A stretch of DNA of 64,000 nt from CAVQGZ01 sp963714455 (GTDB lineage: Bacteria; Actinomycetota; Actinomycetes; Jiangellales; Jiangellaceae). The notes beneath the pieces are model-generated. The model did not search any database and was not told the origin of the DNA. It worked only from the letters and a program-made list of their open reading frames with translations. A program made the translations under genes and the position numbers. Of the stretch, positions 15,630 to 23,204 are shown in pieces. Location of the stretch: contig CAVQON010000016.1 in the NCBI GenBank assembly GCA_963714455.1, positions 1 through 64,000 on the forward strand. Reading direction: 5' to 3'. Numbering within the stretch: position 1 is the first letter of the stretch; every line of letters begins with the position of its first letter.

Positions 15630-16949
15630 TCAGCGGACGACGAGAACCGCGTCGAGGTCCACGGGCGACCGCGAAGGCGGGGTGCTCGCCGGGTGGCCGA
15701 CGGCGACGGCTCCGGCGGGCTGCCACGCCTGCGGCAGGTCCAGCGCGGTGCGCACGACGTCGCCGCAGAACAGGGTCGAGGAGACCCACGCCGAGCCCAG
15801 GCCTTCGGCGGCCAGCGTCACCATCAGGTTCTGCACGCCGGCCCCCGTCGCGAGCCAGAACATCGCCGACTCCGCCGCCGAGCGGCGATCGTCGGGGTAG
15901 GAGTGGCGTCCGTCGTCCACGAGGCAGGGCACCAGAACGACCGGCGCCCGACGCAGCAGGTCGCCGCGAGCGACCCGCCGCGCCACGGCGCTCGAGCCGA
16001 GGCCGTCGCTGCGCAGGTCGTCCTCCCACGCCCGCGCCATGGCGTCCAGCAGACGCGTGCGCCGTGCGGCGTCGTCCAGCAGCACGAAGCGCCACGGCTT
16101 GGTGTGGTGCGGTGCCGGGGCGGTGACCGCCGCAGCGACGGCACGTTCCAGGGCCCCCCGCCCGACAGGCTCGTCGGTGAACTCGCGCACCGTGCGCCTC
16201 GCGAGCACCGCCTGCGCCATGGCCTCGGCGGTGCCCAGCCGAAAGCGGTCGTCCTGGGATGCGCGCACCAGCGCTGCCGCCCCCGGGCCGTCCTCACCAC
16301 GCGGACGCACCAGGTGGCCGAGCCCCCGCACCACCACCGCGGCGACCCCGTCGGACTTGCCGGCCACCAGGTCGGCAGCCCCGGTGATCTCGTCGGCCAC
16401 CGCACCCACAGTCACGTCGAGGCGGTTGCCGTAGCCGTCGAGCGTCCCGCGGCGGTCGTCGAGCACCGTCAGCCCCGCCGCTCCCACGGCCAGGTCGGTC
16501 TGGCCCACGCGCCACGCCCGCCCCATCGTGTCGCTGAGCACGACGGCGACGTTCGCGCCAGTCGTGCGCGCGAGCGCCGCACGAAGCCGGGCGGCGGAGG
16601 CGTCGGGGTCCTCCGGCAGCAGCACCAGGGTTCCGGGCTCGGTGTTGGACGCGTCCACGCCTGCGGCTGCCAGCACGAACCCGTGCCGGGTCTCGGCGAT
16701 GACCGTCCGCCCCGCCGGCCCCTGCCACGACGACACGACCCGGCGCGTCTCGGCGTCGATCACGGCGTCGCGGTCCTGCCCGACAACGACGCGTCCCTCG
16801 GCCTTGCTCACCACCTTGCTCGACACGACGAGCACGTCGTCGTCGCGCAGTCCGGGTCCGCCGTCCGCGGTGGCGGCGTCCACCAGCAGCCCAGCCAGGT
16901 CGTCCCCGGGCCGAACGCGCGGGACGCCGCGCACCGGCAGGCACTGCAC
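15630..16949 (-). CDS. fbiB: Bifunctional coenzyme F420:L-glutamate ligase / FMN reductase-like domain protein
   Basis: 439 residues from GTG 16949, one base after the fbiA stop (TGAcGTG). The N-terminal half (to about 245) is the CofE-type ligase: VLVVSSKVVSKAEGR, VLSDTMGRAWRVGQTD, AVGAAGLTVLDDRRG. The C-terminal half (from about 250) is a nitroreductase-fold domain: RRTVREFTDEPV, PAPHHTKPWRFVLLDD, NLMVTLAAEGLGSAW. In mycobacteria the N-terminal part adds glutamates to F420-0 and the C-terminal part reduces dehydro-F420. Full length for the actinobacterial two-domain form. It forms an operon with fbiA; fbiC and fbiD are not in the window. Confidence 0.93.
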   Translation of the reverse strand: MQCLPVRGVPRVRPGDDLAGLLVDAATADGGPGLRDDDVLVVSSKVVSKAEGRVVVGQDRDAVIDAETRRVVSSWQGPAGRTVIAETRHGFVLAAAGVDASNTEPGTLVLLPEDPDASAARLRAALARTTGANVAVVLSDTMGRAWRVGQTDLAVGAAGLTVLDDRRGTLDGYGNRLDVTVGAVADEITGAADLVAGKSDGVAAVVVRGLGHLVRPRGEDGPGAAALVRASQDDRFRLGTAEAMAQAVLARRTVREFTDEPVGRGALERAVAAAVTAPAPHHTKPWRFVLLDDAARRTRLLDAMARAWEDDLRSDGLGSSAVARRVARGDLLRRAPVVLVPCLVDDGRHSYPDDRRSAAESAMFWLATGAGVQNLMVTLAAEGLGSAWVSSTLFCGDVVRTALDLPQAWQPAGAVAVGHPASTPPSRSPVDLDAVLVVR

Positions 16950-16950
16950 G

Positions 16951-17937
16951 TCAGGCTCGCAGCGACAATGCCAGGTCGAGCGCCTCGGCCGCGATCGCCC
17001 GCGTGGTCGCGGCGTCACTCATCAGCAGCGGGACGGCCCTGGCCGTCACGCCCACGCCGTCGAGGTCACCCAGCACCGCGGCGTCGGAGGTGTCGAGCAG
17101 CCACCCGTCGAGCACGTCGGCGTACAGCCCGGCCACCGCCAGCGCCGAGGTCGCCACCCCGATGGCGGCAAGGCACGCGTCGGCCATGCCGCGCACCGGT
17201 GCGCCGCCGATGATCGGCGACACACCGACGACGGGGGCGGACGTGGCTGCCAGGGCGTCACGTACGCCGGGCACCGAGAGGATCGGCCCGATGCTCACCA
17301 CCGGGTTCGAGGGGGGCAGCAGCACCACGTCGGCCTGCTCGATCGCCGCGAGGACCCCCGGTGCCGGCGTGGCGGACTCGATGCCCACCAGCGCGATCTG
17401 CTCGGCCGGCAGCGCGGCGCGGTAGCGCACCCACCACTCCTGAAAGTGCATGGCTCGGCGTCCGGTCTCCGGGTCGAGCGCGACCACATGCGTCTCCACG
17501 CGGTCGTCGCTCATCGGCAGCAGCCGCACCTCCACGGGCAGGTCGGCGAGCCACCGCCGGCACAGCGCCGCCGTCACCTGCGACAACGGGTACCCCAGCA
17601 GCATCTGGGTGCGCACGACGTGGGTGGCGACGTCGCGGTCGCCGAGGGTGAACCAGTCCGGCCCGACGCCGTAGGCGCGCAGCTCGTCGGAGACGGTGAA
17701 CGTCTCGTCCGCGCGGCCCCAGCCCTGGTCGGGGTGCACGCCCCCGCCGAGGGTGTACATGACGGTGTCGAGGTCGGGGCTGATGTGCATCCCGTGCAGC
17801 AGCACGTCGTCGGCGGTGTTGCCGATGACGGTGACCTGCGCGTCCGGGTGCGACTCGCCGAGGGCGGCGAGCAGGCCGGTCAAGAAGCGGGCGGCGCCGA
17901 TGCCGCCGGCGAGGGCAGTGACTCTCAGGGCGGGCAC
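16951..17937 (-). CDS. fbiA: 2-phospho-L-lactate (phosphoenolpyruvyl) transferase
   Basis: 328 residues, GTG start. The N-terminal LAGGIGAARFLTGLL nucleotide/metal loop, VIGNTADDVLLHGMHISPDL, and LLPPSNPVVSIGPIL are CofD/FbiA signatures. It joins the activated phosphoenolpyruvyl (or phospholactyl) moiety to Fo, giving (dehydro)F420-0, the substrate of FbiB encoded directly downstream. Length and content are normal. It is divergent from the GT2 gene at 18000, with 62 bp between them. Confidence 0.94.
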   Translation of the reverse strand: MPALRVTALAGGIGAARFLTGLLAALGESHPDAQVTVIGNTADDVLLHGMHISPDLDTVMYTLGGGVHPDQGWGRADETFTVSDELRAYGVGPDWFTLGDRDVATHVVRTQMLLGYPLSQVTAALCRRWLADLPVEVRLLPMSDDRVETHVVALDPETGRRAMHFQEWWVRYRAALPAEQIALVGIESATPAPGVLAAIEQADVVLLPPSNPVVSIGPILSVPGVRDALAATSAPVVGVSPIIGGAPVRGMADACLAAIGVATSALAVAGLYADVLDGWLLDTSDAAVLGDLDGVGVTARAVPLLMSDAATTRAIAAEALDLALSLRA

Positions 17938-17999
17938 GAGGAGCGACGCTACGTGGGCGCGCTGCGAGTTGTCGCGTTCGCCCTGGTTACGCTGCTCCG

Positions 18000-18905
18000 G
18001 TGCAACAGGAGTCGGTCGACGTCCCCGACGTGACGGTGGTGCTGCCCTGCTACAACGAGCAGGACCACGTCGCTCTGGAGGTCGAGCGCATCTGCCTGGC
18101 CCTGGACGACAGCCCCTTCAGCTACGAGCTGGTCGCGATCGACGACAAGTCGACCGACGCGACCCTGCAGCGGCTGCGCGAGCTCGAACCGAAGTTCCCG
18201 CACCTGAACGTCGTTCCGTTCCTCACCAACGGAGGCTCCGGCACCGTCCGGCGCATCGGCTCGGCGAACGCCCGCGGCGACATCGTTGTGTGGACCGACG
18301 CCGACATGACCTATCCCAACGAGCGGATCCCCGAGCTCGTGGCCTTCTTGCACGACAACCCGCAGTACGACCAGGTCGTCGGGGCCCGCACGTCGGAGCA
18401 GGGCACCTACCGGTTCCTCCGCGTGCCGGCCAAGTGGACGATCCGCAAGATCGCGGAGTTTCTCAGCGGGGCATCGATCCCCGACCTCAACTCCGGGCTG
18501 CGAGCGTTCCGGGCCGACGTCGCTGCGCCCTACCTGCACCTGCTGCCTGCCGGCTTCTCGTGCGTCACCACGATCACGCTGGCCTTCCTGCAGAACCAGC
18601 ACCCTGTCGCCTACCTGCCCATCGACTACGCCACCCGGGCCGGCAGCTCGAAGTTCCACCCCTTCGCCGACGCCTACCGCTACATCCTGCAGGTGCTGCG
18701 GATGGTGATGTTCTTCAACCCGCTCAAGGTGCTGATGCCCATCGCGCTGGCCCTGGCGGTGCTCGGCACGGGCAAGCTGGTCTTCGACCAGTTCGAGGAG
18801 CCCTTCCGGCTGGCCAACAACACGGTGCTGATCCTGCTGACCGGGCTGATCATCGGGTCGATCGCGCTGCTGGCCGACCTGATCGTCCGGTCCCGTGCGC
18901 CCTAG
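18000..18905 (+). CDS. GT2 glycosyltransferase, polyprenyl-phosphate sugar synthase-like
   Basis: 301 residues, GTG start. GT-A fold: VTVVLPCYNEQDHVALEVER, ELVAIDDKSTDATLQ, and DIVVWTDADMTYPNE with the D-x-D metal site. It then has IPDLNSGLRAFRADV and two C-terminal membrane helices (about 238-258 and 275-295). This layout fits dolichyl/polyprenyl-phosphate mannose or glucose synthase relatives, which load a sugar on a lipid carrier at the inner membrane face. Sugar and acceptor are not predictable. It is divergent from fbiA, with which it often sits in actinobacteria. Confidence 0.85.
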   Translation: MQQESVDVPDVTVVLPCYNEQDHVALEVERICLALDDSPFSYELVAIDDKSTDATLQRLRELEPKFPHLNVVPFLTNGGSGTVRRIGSANARGDIVVWTDADMTYPNERIPELVAFLHDNPQYDQVVGARTSEQGTYRFLRVPAKWTIRKIAEFLSGASIPDLNSGLRAFRADVAAPYLHLLPAGFSCVTTITLAFLQNQHPVAYLPIDYATRAGSSKFHPFADAYRYILQVLRMVMFFNPLKVLMPIALALAVLGTGKLVFDQFEEPFRLANNTVLILLTGLIIGSIALLADLIVRSRAP

Positions 18906-19127
18906 TTGTCGTCGGCGAGCGCTGCCGTCAAGGCGGCATGTGGGTCGCCAGGGCTCCCAGCTGCACCAGACAGTCCGACTCACGACACACTGCACCGCGA
19001 CGGGGCGGATCCCGCGCTGCGCCTGAACCACGGGATCTTCGCCGAGCTGCACCCGGACGCCGGAGGTGGCCGCGATCTGCACCGAGATGCGCCTCGACTC
19101 CTGCGGTCCGCACTCGTCCGCCCGGGC

Positions 19128-19820
19128 TCAGCGGCGGCGGATCAGGGCCGTGCTCGTGGGGTAGGGCAGGCACGGCGTCGCGCCGCGCAGCACCCGGACG
19201 TCCAGGGCGGGGTCGGTCACCACGGAGGCGTACTCGTCGCGGTCGGCGTTGTCGAGCAGCAGCACGCCGTCGCTCGCCAGCCGGGGCAGCGCCTGGCGGA
19301 CGCAGGCGACGCGGGCCCGTCCGTCGACGACGACGAGGTCGAGCTCGCCCGGCACAGCGTCGATCGCCGTCACGTAGTCGCTGAAGTCGAGGCCGTCGTG
19401 CCCGCGGCGACGCGAGGGGACAGCGGGAGCCGCCGAACGCACCGCCGGCACCAGCATGACCTCGACGTTGGTGAGGTGCGCCAGCATCGGGGTGAGCACC
19501 TCGACGAACCCCGCCTCGTGCTCGACGGAGGTCACCCGCGCGGCCCGGGCAGCCAGCCACGCCGTGCTCGCCCCCGCCCCGTACTCGAACACCTGCGCTG
19601 GTCGCGCGGCCAGCAGCGCGCCCACCTCGTCGATCGCGGCGTAGCTCCACCACGCGAGGTCGAGGTGCACCATGTCTTCCACGTCGTGGATCGCGAAGAG
19701 GGTGCGCGCATGGTGGGCGGTGGCGTTCCCGGAACGCTCGAGCCGGTCCAGCAGCCCCGTCCGCTGCGCTCCGCGGCGCGCCCGTCGCCAGGCGGAGACG
19801 TACAGGTCGTCGGCTCGCAT
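19128..19820 (-). CDS. Class I SAM-dependent methyltransferase
   Basis: 230 residues from ATG 19820, with GAAGGGGA about 6 bp upstream. The SAM-binding core reads AQVFEYGAGASTAWLAARAA, with VTSVEHEAGFVEVL as motif II, LDLVVVDGRARVACV and DGVLLLDNADRDEYA. The pattern resembles methyltransferases found near polysaccharide and lipid genes. The substrate is unknown. It is divergent from the flippase-like gene at 19889. The 222 bp downstream, to the GT2 stop at 18905, hold no gene I can support. Confidence 0.75.
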   Translation of the reverse strand: MRADDLYVSAWRRARRGAQRTGLLDRLERSGNATAHHARTLFAIHDVEDMVHLDLAWWSYAAIDEVGALLAARPAQVFEYGAGASTAWLAARAARVTSVEHEAGFVEVLTPMLAHLTNVEVMLVPAVRSAAPAVPSRRRGHDGLDFSDYVTAIDAVPGELDLVVVDGRARVACVRQALPRLASDGVLLLDNADRDEYASVVTDPALDVRVLRGATPCLPYPTSTALIRRR

Positions 19821-19888
19821 CGGTGGTCCCCTTCGTCGCTCGCGCAGCAGGGTACGTGCGCCTGCGACGCCGCCGAGGGTGGCGCCCG

Positions 19889-20818
19889 GTGACGTCGGCA
19901 CGGGGTCTGCTGTGGCGGGTCGCCGGCACCGTCTTCGTGCTCGCCGCGCTCGGCTTCGTGGTGGCGAGCCTGGCCCGCGACGCCGACGAGGTACGGGCCG
20001 CGCTGGCCGAGCTGAGCATCGCCACGCTCGTGGCCTCGTTCGCGGCGGCCGTGGCGGGGCTCTGGTGCACCTCGCAGGCCTGGCGGGTGCTGCTGCGCGG
20101 GCTCGGGCACCCGGTGCCGGTGCTGGCGGGTGCGGCGGTGTTCTTCGTGTCCCAGCTGGGCAAGTACGTGCCCGGCAGCGTGTGGCCCTACGTGGCCCAG
20201 GCCCGCCTGGGCACCGACCTGGGCGTCGCCCCGGCCCGCTCCGCGCAGGCCGGCGTCACGTTCGTGCTGCTGCACCTGCTGACCGGCATGCTCGTCGGCA
20301 TCCCGCGCCTGCTGTTCGGCGCGGACCTCGACGCCCGCTTCGCCTGGGCGCTGCTCCTCGTGCCCGCCGTGCTGGTGCTGGTGCATCCGGCCGTCACCGC
20401 TGCACTGGTGCGCCTCGCCGGACGGGTGATGCGCATCGACGTCGTCCCGGCGGCGGCACCGTGGACGTCGGTGGCCGCCGCCGTCGGCTGGCTGGGCGCG
20501 ACCTGGGTGTTCTACGGGCTCAGCCTGGCCGCGCTGGTGGCACCCCTGGCGCCGGTGGACGGCGCCACGTTCGTGCAGCTGACCAGTGCCTACGCGTTGG
20601 CGTGGAGCGTCGGGTTCGTCGGCGCCGCCGTGGTGGTGGTGGCCGCGCCGGCTGGGCTGGGCTTTCGCGAGGTCGCCCTGCTCGCCACGCTGGCCGGGGT
20701 GGTGGACACGGGCGCCGCAGCGCTGGTGGTGCTGCTGTCTCGGGTGGTGATGACGCTCGGAGACGTGGCACTGGCCGCCGTCACGGCCCGGGCAGCGCGG
20801 CGCCGGACGCCGCCGTGA
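19889..20818 (+). CDS. Multi-pass membrane protein, LPG-synthase TM/flippase-like (UPF0104 type)
   Basis: 309 residues from GTG 19889, chosen over GTG 19823 because GAGGGTGG precedes it and it leaves room for divergent promoters. About eight membrane helices are visible, for example VAGTVFVLAALGFVVASLA, FVLLHLLTGMLVGIPRLLFG and ALLLVPAVLVLVHPAVTA. The family marks are the FFVSQLGKYVPGSVWPYVAQ stretch and PAGLGFREVALLATL. The fold is shared by the membrane part of MprF and by AglD-like lipid-linked sugar proteins. It probably moves or anchors a lipid-linked glycan with the nearby GT2. It overlaps the converging histidine kinase by 38 bp. Confidence 0.75.
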   Translation: MTSARGLLWRVAGTVFVLAALGFVVASLARDADEVRAALAELSIATLVASFAAAVAGLWCTSQAWRVLLRGLGHPVPVLAGAAVFFVSQLGKYVPGSVWPYVAQARLGTDLGVAPARSAQAGVTFVLLHLLTGMLVGIPRLLFGADLDARFAWALLLVPAVLVLVHPAVTAALVRLAGRVMRIDVVPAAAPWTSVAAAVGWLGATWVFYGLSLAALVAPLAPVDGATFVQLTSAYALAWSVGFVGAAVVVVAAPAGLGFREVALLATLAGVVDTGAAALVVLLSRVVMTLGDVALAAVTARAARRRTPP

Positions 20819-21938
20819 GCGGCAGCCGGATCGCGAACCGGCACCCGCCGCCGTGGTTGGCGACGTCGACGGTGCCGCGGTGCGCCGACACGATGCCCGC
20901 GACGATGGCCAGGCCGATGCCACCGCCGGCGTCCGGGCCCGGCGTGCGCGCGGACTGACCACGAAAGCCCGTCTCGAACACCCGAGCCAGGTCGTCCTCG
21001 TCGATCCCCCCGCAGGCGTCCTGCACCGTCAGCACCGCCTCGTCGCCGACCTGCTCGGCATGGATGTTGACGGTGCCGTCGTGCGGCGTGTGCCGGATCG
21101 CGTTCACGACGAGGTTCGCCACGGCCCGGGACAGCTCGCGACGGTCGGCGGGCACGGCGAGTGGGACGGCGGAGCCTTCCACCCGCACCCCGTGGCGGCG
21201 GGCCAGCGGGTCGGCGTCGGTGACCGACTGCGCGACGAGGTCGGCGAGTGGCACCGCGTCCATGCTCAGCTGCAGCGCGCCCGCCCTGATGCGCGACAGC
21301 TCGAACAGGTCGTCGACGAGCAGAGCCAGTCGGTCGACCTCGTGGCGGATCTGGCGGTGGTAGACGGCCGGGTCGTCGACCATGCCGTCCTCGAGCGCCT
21401 CGGCCATCGCCCGCATCCCGGCCAGCGGGGTGCGCAGGTCGTGAGACACCCAGGCGACGAGCTCCCGTCGCGACGCCTCCGCTGCCTGCTCGCGCTCGCG
21501 GGCGTCGGCGAGGCGGGTGCCGGCCCGTTCCAGCTCGACGGCGACCGCGCCGAGCTCGGCGGTGACCGGACGAGGGTCGATCACCGGTGCCTGCCCCGAG
21601 CCGAGCTGGTGCGCCGCCTGCACAAGCGCCTCGGTGCCCCGCATCACGGCACGACCGAGCACGAGGGCCAGGGCGACCCCGAGCGCTCCGGCGCTCACCG
21701 CGACCACGAGAACGACCTGCAGGTCGTGCGCGGACAAGAACATGGCCGCGGCCGCGCCGAGCAGCCCGGCGACGACGGCGACCATGGTGACCACGGCCAC
21801 GGCGGGCACGAGGGTCTGCAACGACCGACGTCGGCCGCGCCACACCAGCAGCCCGCCGGCGGCCCCGACGACCGCTGTCGCGCCCAGCGCCACCACGGCC
21901 ACGACGCCGACCTCGGCCCACGTGAGCTGCTCGGTCAT
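20781..21938 (-). CDS. Sensor histidine kinase
   Basis: 385 residues from ATG 21938, overlapping the response-regulator stop (ATGA). Membrane helices lie near 8-30, 42-65 and 70-95 with only very short loops, so the input domain is membrane-embedded rather than extracellular. A HAMP-like linker is followed by HisKA with phospho-acceptor His in ELVAWVSHDLRTPLAGM, and HATPase_c with N box (AVANLVVNAIRHTP), G1 box (VQDACGGIDEDDL) and G2 box (DAGGGIGLAIVAGIVSAHRG). DACGG replaces the more usual D-x-G-x-G order. It pairs with the OmpR-type regulator encoded just before it. The signal is unknown. Confidence 0.88.
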   Translation of the reverse strand: MTEQLTWAEVGVVAVVALGATAVVGAAGGLLVWRGRRRSLQTLVPAVAVVTMVAVVAGLLGAAAAMFLSAHDLQVVLVVAVSAGALGVALALVLGRAVMRGTEALVQAAHQLGSGQAPVIDPRPVTAELGAVAVELERAGTRLADAREREQAAEASRRELVAWVSHDLRTPLAGMRAMAEALEDGMVDDPAVYHRQIRHEVDRLALLVDDLFELSRIRAGALQLSMDAVPLADLVAQSVTDADPLARRHGVRVEGSAVPLAVPADRRELSRAVANLVVNAIRHTPHDGTVNIHAEQVGDEAVLTVQDACGGIDEDDLARVFETGFRGQSARTPGPDAGGGIGLAIVAGIVSAHRGTVDVANHGGGCRFAIRLPLTAASGAALPGP

Positions 21939-22633
21939 GGCGCCGCGTCCCAGCGGTAGCCAAGGCCCCACACCGTCACGAGTCGGCGCGGCTCGGCCGG
22001 GGTCGGCTCCACCTTCTCCCGCAGCCGACGCACGTGCACCGTGACCGTGGACTGGTCGCCGAACGACCATCCCCACACCTGCTCCAGCAGGTCGGCCCGG
22101 CTGAACGCCTGGCCCGGGTGCGCCAGCAAGAAGGCCAGCAGGTCGAACTCGCGCGTCGTCAGCGTCAGCGGACGCCCGGCCAGCGTCGCCTGCCGGGCGG
22201 CGGGGTCGAGGGCCAGGTCCCCGTCGAGCAGGGCTGCGCCACGTCGGTCGGTCGCTGGAGCCGGGGCGCTGCGTCGCAGCACCGACTGCACCCGCAGCAC
22301 CAGCTCGCGGGGGCTGAACGGCTTGGTGATGTAGTCGTCGGCGCCGACCTCGAGCCCCAGCACCCGGTCGGACTCCGCGCCCAGGGCGGTGAGCATCACG
22401 ATCGGCACGTCTCGCTCCGCACGCACCGCCCGGCACACCTCCAGGCCGTCCATGCCGGGGAGCATCAGGTCGAGCACCAGGATGTCGGGCTCGACGGCAC
22501 GGGCCACCGTGACCGCCTCTACGCCGTCGGCGACGTGGGTCACGCCGAACCCGCTCTTGGACAGGTAGGCCACGACGACGTCGGCGACGGTCAGGTCGTC
22601 CTCGACCAGGAGCACCTGCGCTTCGTCGGACAC
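21935..22633 (-). CDS. OmpR/PhoB-family response regulator
   Basis: 232 residues from GTG 22633. Receiver domain: acidic pair ED at 11-12, phospho-acceptor D55 in ILVLDLMLPGMDGLEV, T in VMLTALGAE, K in YITKPFSPREL. C-terminal winged helix: TLTTREFDLLAFLLAHPG, FSRADLLEQVWGWSF, STVTVHVRRLREKVE, VTVWGLGYRWD. It is the partner of the kinase with which it overlaps by 4 bp. It is divergent from whiB2, with about 250 bp between, so it may act on that region. Distinct from MtrA at 35668. Confidence 0.9.
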   Translation of the reverse strand: MSDEAQVLLVEDDLTVADVVVAYLSKSGFGVTHVADGVEAVTVARAVEPDILVLDLMLPGMDGLEVCRAVRAERDVPIVMLTALGAESDRVLGLEVGADDYITKPFSPRELVLRVQSVLRRSAPAPATDRRGAALLDGDLALDPAARQATLAGRPLTLTTREFDLLAFLLAHPGQAFSRADLLEQVWGWSFGDQSTVTVHVRRLREKVEPTPAEPRRLVTVWGLGYRWDAAP

Positions 22634-22747
22634 GTGCTCGACGGTACGGGTGCTTGCCGGTGGTCGGCACGCCGGAGAACACGCCGTCACCGACTCGTAA
22701 GCATCACCGCACACCCGTCCAAAACGGACCTCTTACCAGACCTGCAC

Positions 22748-22776
22748 TTGACGTCGACGGATTTCATCGTTGTAAT
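22748..22776 (+). promoter_or_regulatory. Promoter of whiB2
   Basis: TTGACG (22748-22753), 17-bp spacer, TGTAAT (22771-22776); a strong match in a GC-rich genome. TCACACGCGTGT follows at 22776-22787, similar to the GTCACACGCG just before the amidase -10 box. Confidence 0.6.
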
Positions 22777-22796
22777 CACACGCGTGTCGTTCGGGC

Positions 22797-22821
22797 CCTC
22801 CGCGAGGGGCCCGCGCGGAGG
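22797..22821 (+). other. GC-rich hairpin in the whiB2 leader
   Basis: CCTCCGCG and CGCGGAGG, perfect 8-bp arms around a 9-nt loop, in the transcribed leader about 65 bp before the GTG. No T run follows, so it is not a plain terminator. Confidence 0.5.
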
Positions 22822-22884
22822 CCAGGTAGGAGTCGCCTCACGCAACGGCACGGGGCAGCCGAGGTCGAGCGAAGGAGGAGCCCC

Positions 22885-23151
22885 GTGAGCGAGTGGCTGG
22901 ATGTGATGGTCGACGAGGCCGTGGACGAGCTTGCCTGGCAGGAGCGCGCCCTGTGCGCGCAGACTGACCCGGAGGCCTTCTTTCCGGAGAAGGGCGGATC
23001 GACGAGGGAGGCCAAGAAGGTCTGCCTGTCGTGCGAGGTGCGCTCGGACTGCTTGGAGTACGCACTCACCCATGACGAGCGCTTCGGCATCTGGGGTGGG
23101 CTCAGCGAGCGCGAGCGGCGACGACTGCGTCGCAGCGCCGCGGCGGGATAG
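22885..23151 (+). CDS. whiB2: WhiB-family iron-sulfur transcription regulator (WhiB2/WhmD type)
   Basis: 88 residues from GTG 22885 with a near-perfect GAAGGAGGAG upstream. Four Cys that would ligate a [4Fe-4S] cluster: ALCAQTDPEAFFPEKGG and VCLSCEVRSDC. The G(I/V)WGG turn (RFGIWGGLSERERRRLRR) and the basic tail for DNA contact follow. WQERALCAQTDPEAFFPEK is characteristic of the WhiB2/WhmD/WhiB branch needed for septation and division. Position between fbiAB and manB agrees with Mycobacterium and Streptomyces. Probably acts with the housekeeping sigma factor. Confidence 0.93.
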   Translation: MSEWLDVMVDEAVDELAWQERALCAQTDPEAFFPEKGGSTREAKKVCLSCEVRSDCLEYALTHDERFGIWGGLSERERRRLRRSAAAG

Positions 23152-23177
23152 GTCGCCGCTCCGCGTAGTGTTCGCCC

Positions 23178-23193
23178 GGGTCCCGACGGACCC
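23178..23193 (+). other. Short hairpin before the large glycosyltransferase gene
   Basis: GGGTCC-CGAC-GGACCC, 6-bp perfect stem with a 4-nt loop, ending 11 bp before the ATG at 23205, which has no clear Shine-Dalgarno. It could affect translation initiation of that gene. Confidence 0.35.
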
Positions 23194-23204
23194 ACGACGC
23201 AACC

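Noticed and set aside
18906..19127. Possible small gene in the gap between the GT2 and methyltransferase genes
   Set aside because: Several frames are open on both strands, but none has a start with a ribosome-binding site, a recognisable motif or sensible composition.
22797..22821. Terminator in the whiB2 leader
   Set aside because: Strong stem but no T run, and the promoter lies just upstream of it; more likely a leader structure.
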